A DNA stretch of 64,000 bases, from contig CM034131.1 of assembly GCA_019914995.1 (NCBI GenBank), forward strand, positions 8,960,501 through 9,024,500. Reading direction: 5' to 3'. The translations under genes were made by a program, and so were the position numbers. This stretch comes from Acanthochlamys bracteata. Its lineage: Eukaryota > Streptophyta > Magnoliopsida > Pandanales > Velloziaceae. The notes under the pieces are model-generated. The model had not been told where the DNA came from and did no database searches. It worked only from the letters and a program-made list of their open reading frames with translations. Shown in pieces: positions 50,387 through 60,726 of this stretch; the first letter of the stretch is position 1; each line of letters begins with the position of its first letter.

Positions 50387-53300
50387 ATGAACCATCTTAT
50401 CCGTCGATCAACCGCCATCGCTGCCTCTCCGGCGACACGGCGAGCTCTTGTTGCCCTAATTATGTCTTCGCAGCAGCTCACTGCTGCAATCTATGGCGAT
50501 TATTCGTCGATGGAGAAGGTTGGGTTTGCTGGACTCCGGCGTATCAGAGAGATCCATTTCTCCGTGGCGCCGTTAGGGTTTAAGGCAACTGAGATTGCGC
50601 GGGCAGAGTACGCGGTGGACGAATTCTTCGATGAAGATAAGATGGCGGGGAAAGGGAGTGCGGATGAAGGGTTGGAGATTGCCAAGTTAGGGATTGCTAA
50701 GGAGATTGTTGATCATCTTGATAGGAGAGGAATCACCAAGCTTTTTCCTATCCAGGTATTGGATTACTGTCAGGGAATTGTTTATGGATTTCTCTTTTCT
50801 AGCAAAGGGTATGAATCATTTAGCGCATCAGTAGCTGTCGTTCTGTACTGGTTGTGAGTAATATTCAGCGGACCGTTATGCCATCTCTGATTAGTCTAAG
50901 TACCTTCCAGATTGATAAAATGGTCATACCACTGTGTTGATCAAGAATGCTTGGGTTCTAGTTGCAGCACAATGATATATAATCTGGTATAATTGTAGTA
51001 AGGTTGTCCCTGTTGCTTTTGAAATGTGAGTCTCTTATGTAGTTTTCTCTGCGGGCTGACGAATATACAACAACAATAACAACAAACTAAGCATCTATCC
51101 CACTTGCGTGAGGTAGGCTACATGAATCCGTTTTTTCCATTCCTTTGGATTATAAACCAAATCTAACGAAAGGTTCAATTCCTTTAAGTCCTTCGCCACC
51201 GACTTGGGTCAAGTTAATTTTGGTCTTTTTTTTTTTCTAAAGTGTTCAAAAGGAATCGCATCACTCTTATGCACTGCAGCATTTTTAGGTCTGCGCAAGA
51301 CATGCCTGAACCACCTAAATCTAATTTTCCGTAACTTGTCCTTGATGAGCTCGACGGCTGCTTGTTGGCGTATATTTTTATTTCGTATTTTGTCCATTCT
51401 ATTATATCCACATATCTATGATAACATTCTTATTTTTACTATATTTATCTTATGAACATCTTGATCTTTAGCAGCCCATCACTCACTACAGTAGAGCATT
51501 GTAGACCAAATAACTGCTCTATAAAACTGACCTTTTAGCCTTAAAGGAATTTTTCTATCACACTAGAGTTTGCTAACATCTTACCATTTCATCCATCATG
51601 TTTTACTTCTATGCATAATATCTTCTTCAATTCTTCCTTATGAATAATCAAACTTAAATATTTAAAACTATCACTTTGCAGTACAGCACAATCTTCTATG
51701 GTAACGATAATATTTTTGTGTTTACTAAATTGACAATGCGTGAAGACTGACGTATATAAAGAAAAGATACTGAGCACTGTAACTCAGTCTACAGGTTGGT
51801 GTATATGTTCAAAATAATAGCAAAGCATGATTCATCCGAGCTAAATGCCTATCAATAGTGAGAAGTCTTACTCACTAATACTGTTGTTGATCATCTTTTA
51901 TCTACAACAAGTGTGCTCCTCTTAATGCTGGCTTCGATTTAAAATAAGGATAACTCTTCAGTATGTTCATCATTAAACTGTATAGCTCCTATTTTCTCAT
52001 GAGAAAAAGTATCTTTAATAATTGAATCTCAAAACTGAGATAGAAGGTGGTACCATGGATGTAGCTCTGACACTCTTCTTCTCCTTTTTTACTATGCACA
52101 CATAGAGGGCAGTTCTTGAACCTGCAATGCAAGGGCGTGACATGATTGGTCGGGCAAAAACAGGGACCGGAAAGACTCTGGCATTTGGAATTCCCATTAT
52201 GGATAGCATTTTACAGTTTCAGGCTAAGCACGGGTTTGTGATTACTATTGACATGTGAATTGTTGTATGTTACAGTTGTTGGGAATTGGGTTTGACATTT
52301 TAGCTTACTTTGTTACATGGCATGTCTTATTTGCAGCCGTGGCAGGTTCCCATTGGCCATTGTCTTAGCACCTACTCGAGAACTTGCTCGACAAGTGGAG
52401 AAGGAGTTTAAAGAGTCTGCTCCATTGGACACAATATGTGTTTATGGGGGTGTACCTATTCAGCAGCAAATGCGTACACTTGACTATGGAGTTGATGTGG
52501 TGGTTGGTACTCCTGGCCGTGTAATTGATTTACTGAAGAGAGGAGCCCTAAATTTGTCCGAAGTGCAATTTGTTGTGCTAGATGAAGCAGATCAAATGCT
52601 GAATGTTGGGTTTGCAGAAGATGTAGAAGTTATCTTAGAAAAGTTGCCTCCCAAGCGCCAGAGTATGATGTTCTCTGCAACTATGCCAAGTTGGATAAGA
52701 AAGCTTACTCAAAGATATCTTAATGATCCACTCACCATTGACCTTGTAAGTAACTATTTGTTGTGGCCTGGTGGGATATTTCCTTTTCTTTTATGGGCAT
52801 TAAATTTTGTTCTGATTTGTAGAAGTCCTGATGAGATAGTTAAGATATTCTTTCATGTTGGTAAACCACCACACAATGTGATTTTCTTCCAAACTTAAAC
52901 AAGAAACTTATTTTGTTTGTTTTAGTGCGCCCTCTTTGATGCTTTATCAAGGCTATTCTTTAAATGCTATCTCCCCTCACTTTGGTCTGTTAGGCCACCA
53001 GTTATCAATTACTATCCCCTAAATTTAAAATCCAGTTCATGATAAAAACGATTGTAGATGGTGTTCGGGACTCTTAAGGTTTTAATGAGATTTGCCTTCC
53101 CTGTAATGGATCCTGTTTTCAGATATTATTTGATTTCCTTTTTGGGTTTGCAATTGCATATGGAAAACCTTTCTATTTTCTTAAGCGAGCTTGATAAATC
53201 ATAGCGGGATTGTGCTTACTTCTTTAAGCCTCCTAAAGAGTTCGCTTCTTTTTATTATTCCATTCTTTTGATAGCTCTCATATAACAGCACATCATTTCC

Positions 53301-55256
53301 ACAATGCTCTATTGAATTTATAATCTATGAATTTTGTACTCTCTTTTAAATATTAGTATTTTCTTTTTTTCTTTTTTTAGACAAACTGACTTCATTCTTG
53401 GCAAATTTTCAATTATTGTCTGACTTACTATAAGTGATTTTGCAGGTTGGTGATTCTGTTCAAAAGTTGGCAGAAGGTATATCACTTTTTACCATTGCAT
53501 CAGACAATTACTCTAAGCCAGCTATCCTTGGGCCGCTGATTAAGGTATGGTCTTTTCATACCCTTGGTCCTCTTACTTTTGTTCTTGTGTCTGTTATTTG
53601 TAACTTAAGTTCACCTGATTCTACCTTTAGGAACATGCTAAAGGTGGAAAGTGCATTGTCTTCACTCAAACCAAACGTGATGCTGACCGATTGGCATATG
53701 TCATGGGTCGTAGTATTGAATGTCAGGCTCTACATGGAGACATCTCGCAGAACCAAAGGGAGAGAACCCTTACGGGATTTCGTGATGGTCGGTTCAATGT
53801 GTTAGTTGCAACTGATGTTGCTGCTCGTGGCTTGGACATCCCAAATGTTGATTTGGTAAGATATCTTTGAATGATTCCATTTAATAAAACTTAATAGTGC
53901 ATATTAAGATTAATTTTTGTTATGCGAGTCGCTTTATGTAGCTTTGCATACCCTTCTGCCTTCTGGGTGAATTAATCGATCATAGTGATGACTCCTGTGG
54001 ACTTTTTTATCTTTATTATATGAAAAAAATTATAGTAATGTGTTATTGCTTGCGGAGTACATTTTATACATCATACAAACTCTTTCTGTTTGCACTTGTA
54101 TTCTCTGTTAATGTTGTCTTGCAGCAACTTCTTTATACCTTTAGAAAGTATATAATACTTAATGTCCTCTTTCTTGTCTTCAGGTAATTCATTATGAATT
54201 GCCAATTACATCAGAAATTTTTGTTCATAGATCAGGTAGAACAGGGCGAGCTGGTAAGAAAGGAAGTGCAATTCTTATTTATGGTCAAGAGCAATCACGA
54301 GCAGTAAGGGGCATTGAGTTGGATGTCGGTTGCAAGTTCACTGAGGTAGGGCTTTCTGCCTTTTCACTTCTTTGTTTGCTTTTTTGTAATATGCTAAAGC
54401 GTTATCCAACAAAGGAAGTTGATTGTTTTTTGGTTTGATCCTTTTGAGAGATGAGCTTCTAGGTCATTACTTCTATAATTTGTAATATGGAGACTTCCTA
54501 AGAGGTTATAATTACACCCCTGTAACACATGCTAAGAAACGCACGAAATTTTCATTAAGTTTCTAGCTAAACTGATCGTGCATTATTTCTGGAGTGTCAA
54601 TTTATTTTTCAAGTGGTTTCTTTTTATAATTTGTAGTTTTCCTTCATTTTGAGATTTTCTTTGTTTTTGTGCAACTTTCCCAGCTTCCGAAAATTACAGC
54701 TGAGGGCCGAGGTGATGACCTTTTTGGAAGCATGAGTGGTGGTAGGTCTGACTCATATGGAGGAGGTAGCCGCATGGGAGGGTCTGGGTTTGGTCGTTCT
54801 GGTGGATTTGGTGGTTCTGGATTTAGCCGTCCTCGTGGTTTCGGGGGATCTGGTGGTTTTGGTGGCTCTTCATATGGTGGTTCTGATTCTCGTCAATCTG
54901 GTGGTTTTGGTGGCTCTGGGTTCGGGCGATCTGGGGGTTTCGGCTCCTTTGGTTCAGACCGCTCAAATAGTTCTGGAGACTCTGGCTTTGGCAGCACAAA
55001 TGAATCAAGTTCAGGACGTTTTAGTGGTCTTGGGGGTACTAATTCTGGCGGATTTGGAGGGTCTGGGATCTCTGGTTTTCAAAGCTCAAGCGGCTTTGGT
55101 GGCCCCAGTTCTGGCTACTCTGGTGGCTTTGGTAGGTCGGAATCCAATCAGTCTAGTGGGTCTGGTAGAGGTGGTTTCGGAAGCTCTGGTGGCAGCTTAA
55201 GCAAGGATAATGCTGATGACAGCTGGCCTGGGAGATCCTTCATGAACTCATCCTAG
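50387..55256 (+). CDS. RH53: DEAD-box RNA helicase, mitochondrial PMH (RH9/RH53) type
   Basis: Seven exons: 50387-50755, 52106-52233, 52337-52745, 53446-53544, 53631-53855, 54184-54345, 54684-55256; 654 residues. The N-terminus ([20 protein letters not shown]) is basic, Ser/Ala-rich and lacks acids, as in mitochondrial presequences. All helicase motifs are present: Q motif (ITKLFPIQ), I AKTGTGKT, Ia PTRELA, Ib [45 protein letters not shown]. The last exon encodes a long GFGGSGF-type Gly/Ser/Phe tail with scattered Arg. In Arabidopsis PMH1/PMH2 (RH9/RH53) bind mitochondrial RNA and assist group II intron splicing; the same role is inferred. RH9 and RH53 cannot be told apart here. Intron 1 (1.35 kb) holds a RTE LINE fragment. 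Confidence 0.93.
51068..51746 (-). mobile_element. 5'-truncated RTE-type LINE in helicase intron 1
   Basis: Read on the minus strand, it ends in the (TTG)n-like tail at 51068 preceded by the plant RTE 3' sequence (GGATTCATGTAGCCTACCTC). A C-terminal polyprotein stretch is still readable at 51397-51209 ([15 protein letters not shown], family WFGHVxRRP). It is flanked by an 11/12 matching target duplication, CTGACGAATATA at 51056-51067 and CTGACGTATATA at 51747-51758. It is dead and antisense to the host gene. Confidence 0.85.
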
Positions 55257-57215
55257 GTTAGTCAGTCGTTGTCTCTGGTTGGCTTGAACAGCTATGATCT
55301 TAATTTTGTGAAGTATAGAGAGCCTGCTTTTTCTGCTGGTGGAGCATTGTGCTGTGTTTTCTGTTGTGCTTCCTAGAAGGTATATGAACAGTTGGAAGAC
55401 CACCTGGAAATTTTTCTATAGCTTGATGTAATGCCTATAGCACACATGAAAGTCTCTCATGTTTAGAGTTCAAGTTTCCACCAAGACAGCCCTGTTGCTT
55501 GAGTTACCTTACTTTTAATTCCCTTTCCCTCTGGCAGTTGCAATCATACTAAGCAGGAGTAATCTCATCTTAGTTGGACGTCGATAAACAGTTTGGGCAT
55601 GGGACTTAAAGCTCGTCTCAACAGATATGAGTTGGCTTCCACAACCAGGCATGCTCCTTTTTTAACATTATACTATAATGATTCCTATCTTTGTTCGGCC
55701 TTATGCCTGTATTTGATTGTGAATTTATGGTAACATGTTTGTTATCACCAAGTCAAATGTACCCTTTTACATATATTTACAAGTGAGGAGTCCCTACTTG
55801 GTAGAAGTCTTCATAGTGCAGTTTTTTATATTTGCTGGAACCAAGCAGTTGGCTAGCTGTATGGATTTGGTTATAGGTTAAATTGTATTTGTATAACCTT
55901 TTCTTCTTCACCTGGTTTGATTCTCAGATGCTGTCTGTATAGGTTAAATCAAGCATACGAATTTTTGGAAAATGATTTTTCTTCTAGTTTACGTGAGAGT
56001 TGTTACTTTCTTTTGGTTTAGAAGGTTACATGTTTTTTGGATGGCGGTGGATGCATTAACCGCGTCTTGAGCTACTGTGTATCCGACTCTGAAGGTGATA
56101 TGCTTGCGTCGTGAAAGTTATTGGCTTCTTGTGTTGAACTCAATCAACTCAGCTGGCTTAAGTCTAGTTTGACCGGGGGAAAGCAGAAGCAGGCCAGTGA
56201 CAGCGTCAGGGAATAAAGTTAGAGAAGAATGATGAAAAAGAGAAGAGGGTGAAAGAAAAGAGCGAAGTGGAGTGGGAGAGAGATAAAAAATATATATATA
56301 CTCTCTGGATGGTTATTTGTTAGATCTAGCAGTTGTTTGATTGGCTGTGGGAAAGAAAAACTTGTTTGAATGTACAGTAGGAGAATCGAGATCAATCCAA
56401 GCGCTCCCAGACAAGCTCTGTTTCAGAAAGGAGGTCTTTTAAAATGAGAAAGAAAATTGAAAAAGAAAGCAAAACAAAGTTGTACTATGCATGTTAAAAA
56501 GCGAAATTAAGGAACGTTTAAAATTACTTTAAAAAAAAGAGCTTTTTTTTAATTAAATATTTTAGAATTTTGTAAACTATTGATTTAATTTTTTATTGAA
56601 AAATAAAAATATATATATTATATAATATAATAATTTTTACTTTTAAAAAAATTTAAATTTTGTAAAATATTATAAAATATTTTTTAAATAAATAATATTT
56701 TATAAAATTTCCAAACAGCACCTTAATTTGCATGCAATGCAATTTTGAAATTTTGATCTGACTAGCAGATGCATCATTATGTTATGCGTGGTTGTTTCCT
56801 CTTGGAAGCAGATGCTTGTTCTGTGACTTGTGTTTTTTTGTGTTTGCTAACGAGACTTCTTAGTTATCAAAGCTTTGTTTAAATTTTCAAAAAAAAAGTC
56901 GGCAAGGTGCAGGGTGGGCTTTAGTAAAATTATAAAAAATAAACAAAACAGCTTATTATATAACTAAAATCAGGCATATCAATGCAGCTGGCGTGCAACA
57001 TTCTCTTTTGCTAGCGTTGTCACCTTTCGGCTTTCGCTAGCTTTTGAACACTTTAATGGCGGGCTTCTTTAAATATTTCTTGGGTTTAGTTAGTGTTGTT
57101 ATTAGTATAATTAAACGTTTGATAATGGAAAAAAGCGAGTGTTTGTTTATTTATTTCTTCTATCATAAACAAACACTAGTTGTAACTTTGTATCTCTCAT
57201 TCTCTACCTCTCCAA
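55257..57215. other. helicase 3' flank and intergenic
   Basis: 3' UTR to roughly 55.5 kb, then T-rich spacer. At 56180-56300 there is a purine-rich stretch and a short TATATATA run. No coding signal. Confidence 0.55.
56515..56722 (-). repeat. AT-rich interspersed element, copy F (inverted)
   Basis: Opens GGAACGTTTAAAATTACTTT and closes TTTCCAAACAGCACC, with TTTAATTAAATATTTTAGAAT and AAATATTTTTTAAATAAATAA inside. Composition and layout match the other copies in reverse. Confidence 0.4.
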
Positions 57216-57225
57216 TTTATATATT
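57216..57225 (+). promoter_or_regulatory. candidate TATA box of MIR160
   Basis: TTTATATATT lies about 225 bases upstream of the mature miR160 sequence, followed by C/T-rich initiator-like sequence. The position fits a Pol II pri-miRNA promoter. Confidence 0.45.
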
Positions 57226-57437
57226 AACCCCCTTCAACATATAAGGTTCCCTCTCATCTCCTTGTTCTCCTACCCTCTCCAATTCCTCCTTTTTACTATT
57301 CTACTTTTAACAAAACATTCGGTCAATTTGCAGTGAGCTTTGCTTCTGCTACCATTGCATTTGAGTAATAACCGGTGAAGCATCGGAGGAGGGCGATGAA
57401 GAAGAAGAAGGTGAAAGTTGATCTATGTATGGTGGGT

Positions 57438-57528
57438 GTTGTGCCTGGCTCCCTGTATGCCACACGCGGAGACCTATCTGTTTTAGCTCTAGATTGGCTA
57501 CTGCGGGTGGCGTGCGAGGAGCCAAGCA

Positions 57529-57534
<6 letters not shown>
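57438..57534 (+). ncRNA. MIR160: microRNA miR160 precursor
   Basis: The 5' arm at 57442-57462 matches the 21-nt plant miR160 exactly as I know it (starts UGCCUGGCUCCC, ends UAUGCCA). The 3' arm at 57510-57530 is a miR160* form (GCGTGCGAGGAGCCAAGCATG minus its last base here) and pairs with a 2-nt 3' offset. The loop of about 47 bases (57463-57509) includes GCGGAGACC / GGCTACTGCGGGTGG, which extend the stem. miR160 directs cleavage of ARF10/ARF16/ARF17 mRNAs and so controls auxin responses in roots, leaves and embryos. DCL1 processing and AGO1 loading (5' U) are inferred from the family. An antisense open frame over the locus is chance. Confidence 0.95.

Positions 57535-57563
<29 letters not shown>
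57532..57563. repeat. (CT)16 microsatellite
   Basis: Uninterrupted CT units immediately 3' of the miR160 hairpin, probably inside the primary transcript. Its length could vary between individuals. Confidence 0.95.
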
Positions 57564-57564
<1 letters not shown>

Positions 57565-60500
57565 GCTTATAAGAAAACCATTGATCAGCATGTTTCAATT
57601 TTAACTTACAATTAACTATATGGTTAATTTGGGTAAGTCTATGCGGAGGACGATTATAAAGTTCCGTTATATGTTACTGATACTAATCTGTTGCCTTGGT
57701 GCAAAGGCTTCTAACATAATATATAATAATATGTTATTCTGAGTTAGAACTTAGAACTTGTTCATGTTCCTCCCAAGTCCCAACAGTTAGATCAATTCTG
57801 CCTATACCTATATAGCTTAGTTTCCAGTTCTTTTTAGGAATATATATAGCTAGCTAGGAGATTGATTCACGTTTGATCTTCTTCTCCTCAATCATATATT
57901 ATATACACCAGTAATTGGTAAGCACATACAACTAGGTACTATACATACGATGATATATAAGCACTTAATTCTATTAATTAATATAGAAGTGCAATTGTGC
58001 CACATGAACTAAAGCATGTAAAAGTTTCGCATTATTCGGAATGGAATGCGATATTGCAATATTGAAAGACCATTGATTCACAAAAGTTTTCTTTATTGTG
58101 ATGTAATATATTGTTCAGGTTTTTCAAGAGAGATGGAATATCGAAGAGGGCACAAGCCAAGTTGAAGTTCAGTGCTTCGAATTCATTCAAAGTTAAATTC
58201 AACATAATAAAGAAATTAAGGTGCATGGAATTATTTAATGGAATGTACGCAGAAAATTTCAAACATAAAATAAATGTGAGAAAGTAAAACCCACTGCAGC
58301 ATTGTTTCAGCAATTCATCTGTTAATTAGCTGTTGTTTTGTTGCTGGTAGCACTTTCTTTCTCCAGATTCCAGCTTTCCTGGTTCCAAGATATATACACC
58401 AACACTAATACCACTTCATTACATATCAGAATTTTTAAAAAGATGTGAACTTGGGAAAGCAGGTATACTGCAGCTTGGCTGCATGTTTCTTCTACATTCT
58501 CTTAAGTCTCTAGCTATCTGGCTAGATTCTTCACCTGAAGAATGAATGAATGCCTCAAGGAGTGCCAGCAATACAAGCAGCAGCAGCTCATGATGATTGG
58601 TGATCACTTCAATTTCTTTTTATCTGGGGAGTGCAGAAAGAAAAGTTGAGTTTCTATTGATTAAATCTTCATGTTGTACTTTGTTAAAAATAGTCTATAC
58701 AATCACTCGGTTGCGAATTCAAATGTAAAAAAATTGACTAGTTTTTGAAGTGGACCTCTACCGTTTGTCGATCAGTTTGCGAGCGCCATTTGCGGACCGT
58801 GATATACGCATTTTTAAGTTGAACAATGAAATTTCCTTGTAAATCTGTTGGTATGTTATGTGATGTAATGCAGCAACGTTATTACTTTAAATTGCTTTGT
58901 AACGGAAATCAGCTCCAAAAATTCCGCATACATCCGTGTTGCTGAAAATCTTTTTTGCGCGTTAAATTTGAAAAGAGCTACATGCTTTCTTTCAACTTTT
59001 TCTGTTGGATTGCTGCGGTGGTAGGGTTTTTATGCATTAGTTTCTGTGCGCAACATGTTAACGAGTGTTATTCCACGTGAGATGGTACCTGCTAGCATGT
59101 GAAGTATAAATAAGCTCCAAAATAGCTTCACATATCTTACAGTGATAAATCTTAACAGAAGATGTTGATGAAGTCAATGAATTGGAGATCCTTCTTCAAG
59201 ATAGATTGTTTGATTGTCAATTGCATGCCATGAAGATCATGGCAAACAAGAAAGACATTGTTGAAGATCGTTCTGTTATATATTTGCACAAATATTTTCC
59301 ACTGTTTGAAAATTTAACGAATAAAAAAAATGACAAGGTGTTTCTATGCAGAGTAGAATCTTATATAAGTGGGATTGAATCCAAGAGCAAGAGCCATGGA
59401 GGCCTCACGAGGTCTGACTCCTTTGTCTCTCATGTCATGTATATCTATCTATACATGCCAACAGAATCAATTCTTGTTTGGCTTCTTTGTCAAAGTATTG
59501 CACTGCACTTCATTACAGCCCTATGGTGTCTGTAGATACCATACCAAATCATATATCAAATCAACACAAAAGCCAAGAAGAACATTTAGGCAGCTAGCAA
59601 AGAAGCAAGAAATGATGAGTTGGCGTTGAGATGAATGAGTGGTCGAAGTTAAAAAAGCAAGGACAAGTGTTAGGAACAAACAGGTTGAATTTTTTAAGGT
59701 TTTTTTTCAAAGATTTGTTGTTTGTTTGTGGTTCATGACCATGACGATGATGGACTGTGAGTGAGTGCTCACTCAAGTGTTGTGCTGTAAACGGAAGCAG
59801 CAGCAGAAGAAAATTTTTGCTTCAAGATTCTCAGATGCTCATTGTGAAGCAGCAGCACTTGGCTCTTGGTTGGACTCCAACCTTCTCAGATTCCTTCATC
59901 TCTTTGCTCTTCGATTGGTTCCCAAACAAAGAAACAAATATATAAATTATTCTTTTCCAGCATTCCCTTGAAATATGTGGAGGGTAAAACACCTATAATA
60001 TGAATAACATAAATTTAGTCCTTCTTGTTATCCATCACTACTCAATGTGATAATGAAGTTAGAGGATTAGTTGGATTATAGCATAATTTTCTTATGTTAG
60101 CATTAGCTAATACATCAGATGCTTTATAGGACATTTTGTCATTTAATACATTATAGATTTGGAGGAAAAAAAAGCCCTAACTTTTGCTACGACAAGAATG
60201 CTAAAGACTTGATCATACACCAAGTAGTCCTTCAGGAAAAAGGAAAAAAGAGAAGAGACATATCACATTAAACCTTGAGCATGAGAATATCTGCAAGGAA
60301 TTCAACATCGCATCGGCCATTCATGTTAAAGCATCATCAGATTTTCAATCTTGAAGTAGGCATTAGAATAACACCGTTCTTAGTCCTTGCTCTGTGATTT
60401 CCAACATATTTTAGATGGCCCTGCAAATACAATTTGGATACCAATGCAAAAGTTTCAAAGGAATAAGAGACAATAAGTACAAAGTACGACCAAGTTGCTT

Positions 60501-60726
60501 ACTTCAATGATACAACAGCAATGGCATAGGATTCCAGCTGCACTTTTTACCAACAGCTGAATACCACACTGAAAAGCTCATGAGCATTGTTTTTTATTAA
60601 ACAGCTAGCTATCTCTTGATTTTGATATATTACAAAATATGGGAGGTAAGAAAAACTTCATGCTATCTAGTGACTGACAATGTTAACGAATGATTTAAGC
60701 CATGGTTAATAAACTTGCCTCTAATT
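57564..60726. other. intergenic between MIR160 and ARP7
   Basis: Holds the distal part of the pri-miR160 and the ARP7 3' UTR (to about 60.3 kb). A 35-codon Cys-containing frame at 58542-58649 (MNECLKECQQYK) and a 117-codon frame at 59182-59535 belong to no family I recognise. No RNA gene was found. Confidence 0.5.

Noticed and set aside
57323..57598. 91-codon antisense frame over MIR160
   Set aside because: Its Arg/Glu run is the translated (GA)n complement; the locus is explained by the hairpin.
58542..58649. 35-codon Cys-containing peptide frame
   Set aside because: No secretion signal and no known peptide family; too short to support alone.
59182..59535. 117-codon frame on the plus strand
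   Set aside because: The first part looks moderately protein-like (ELEILLQDRLFDCQLHAMKIM) but I know no family and it has no neighbouring exons.
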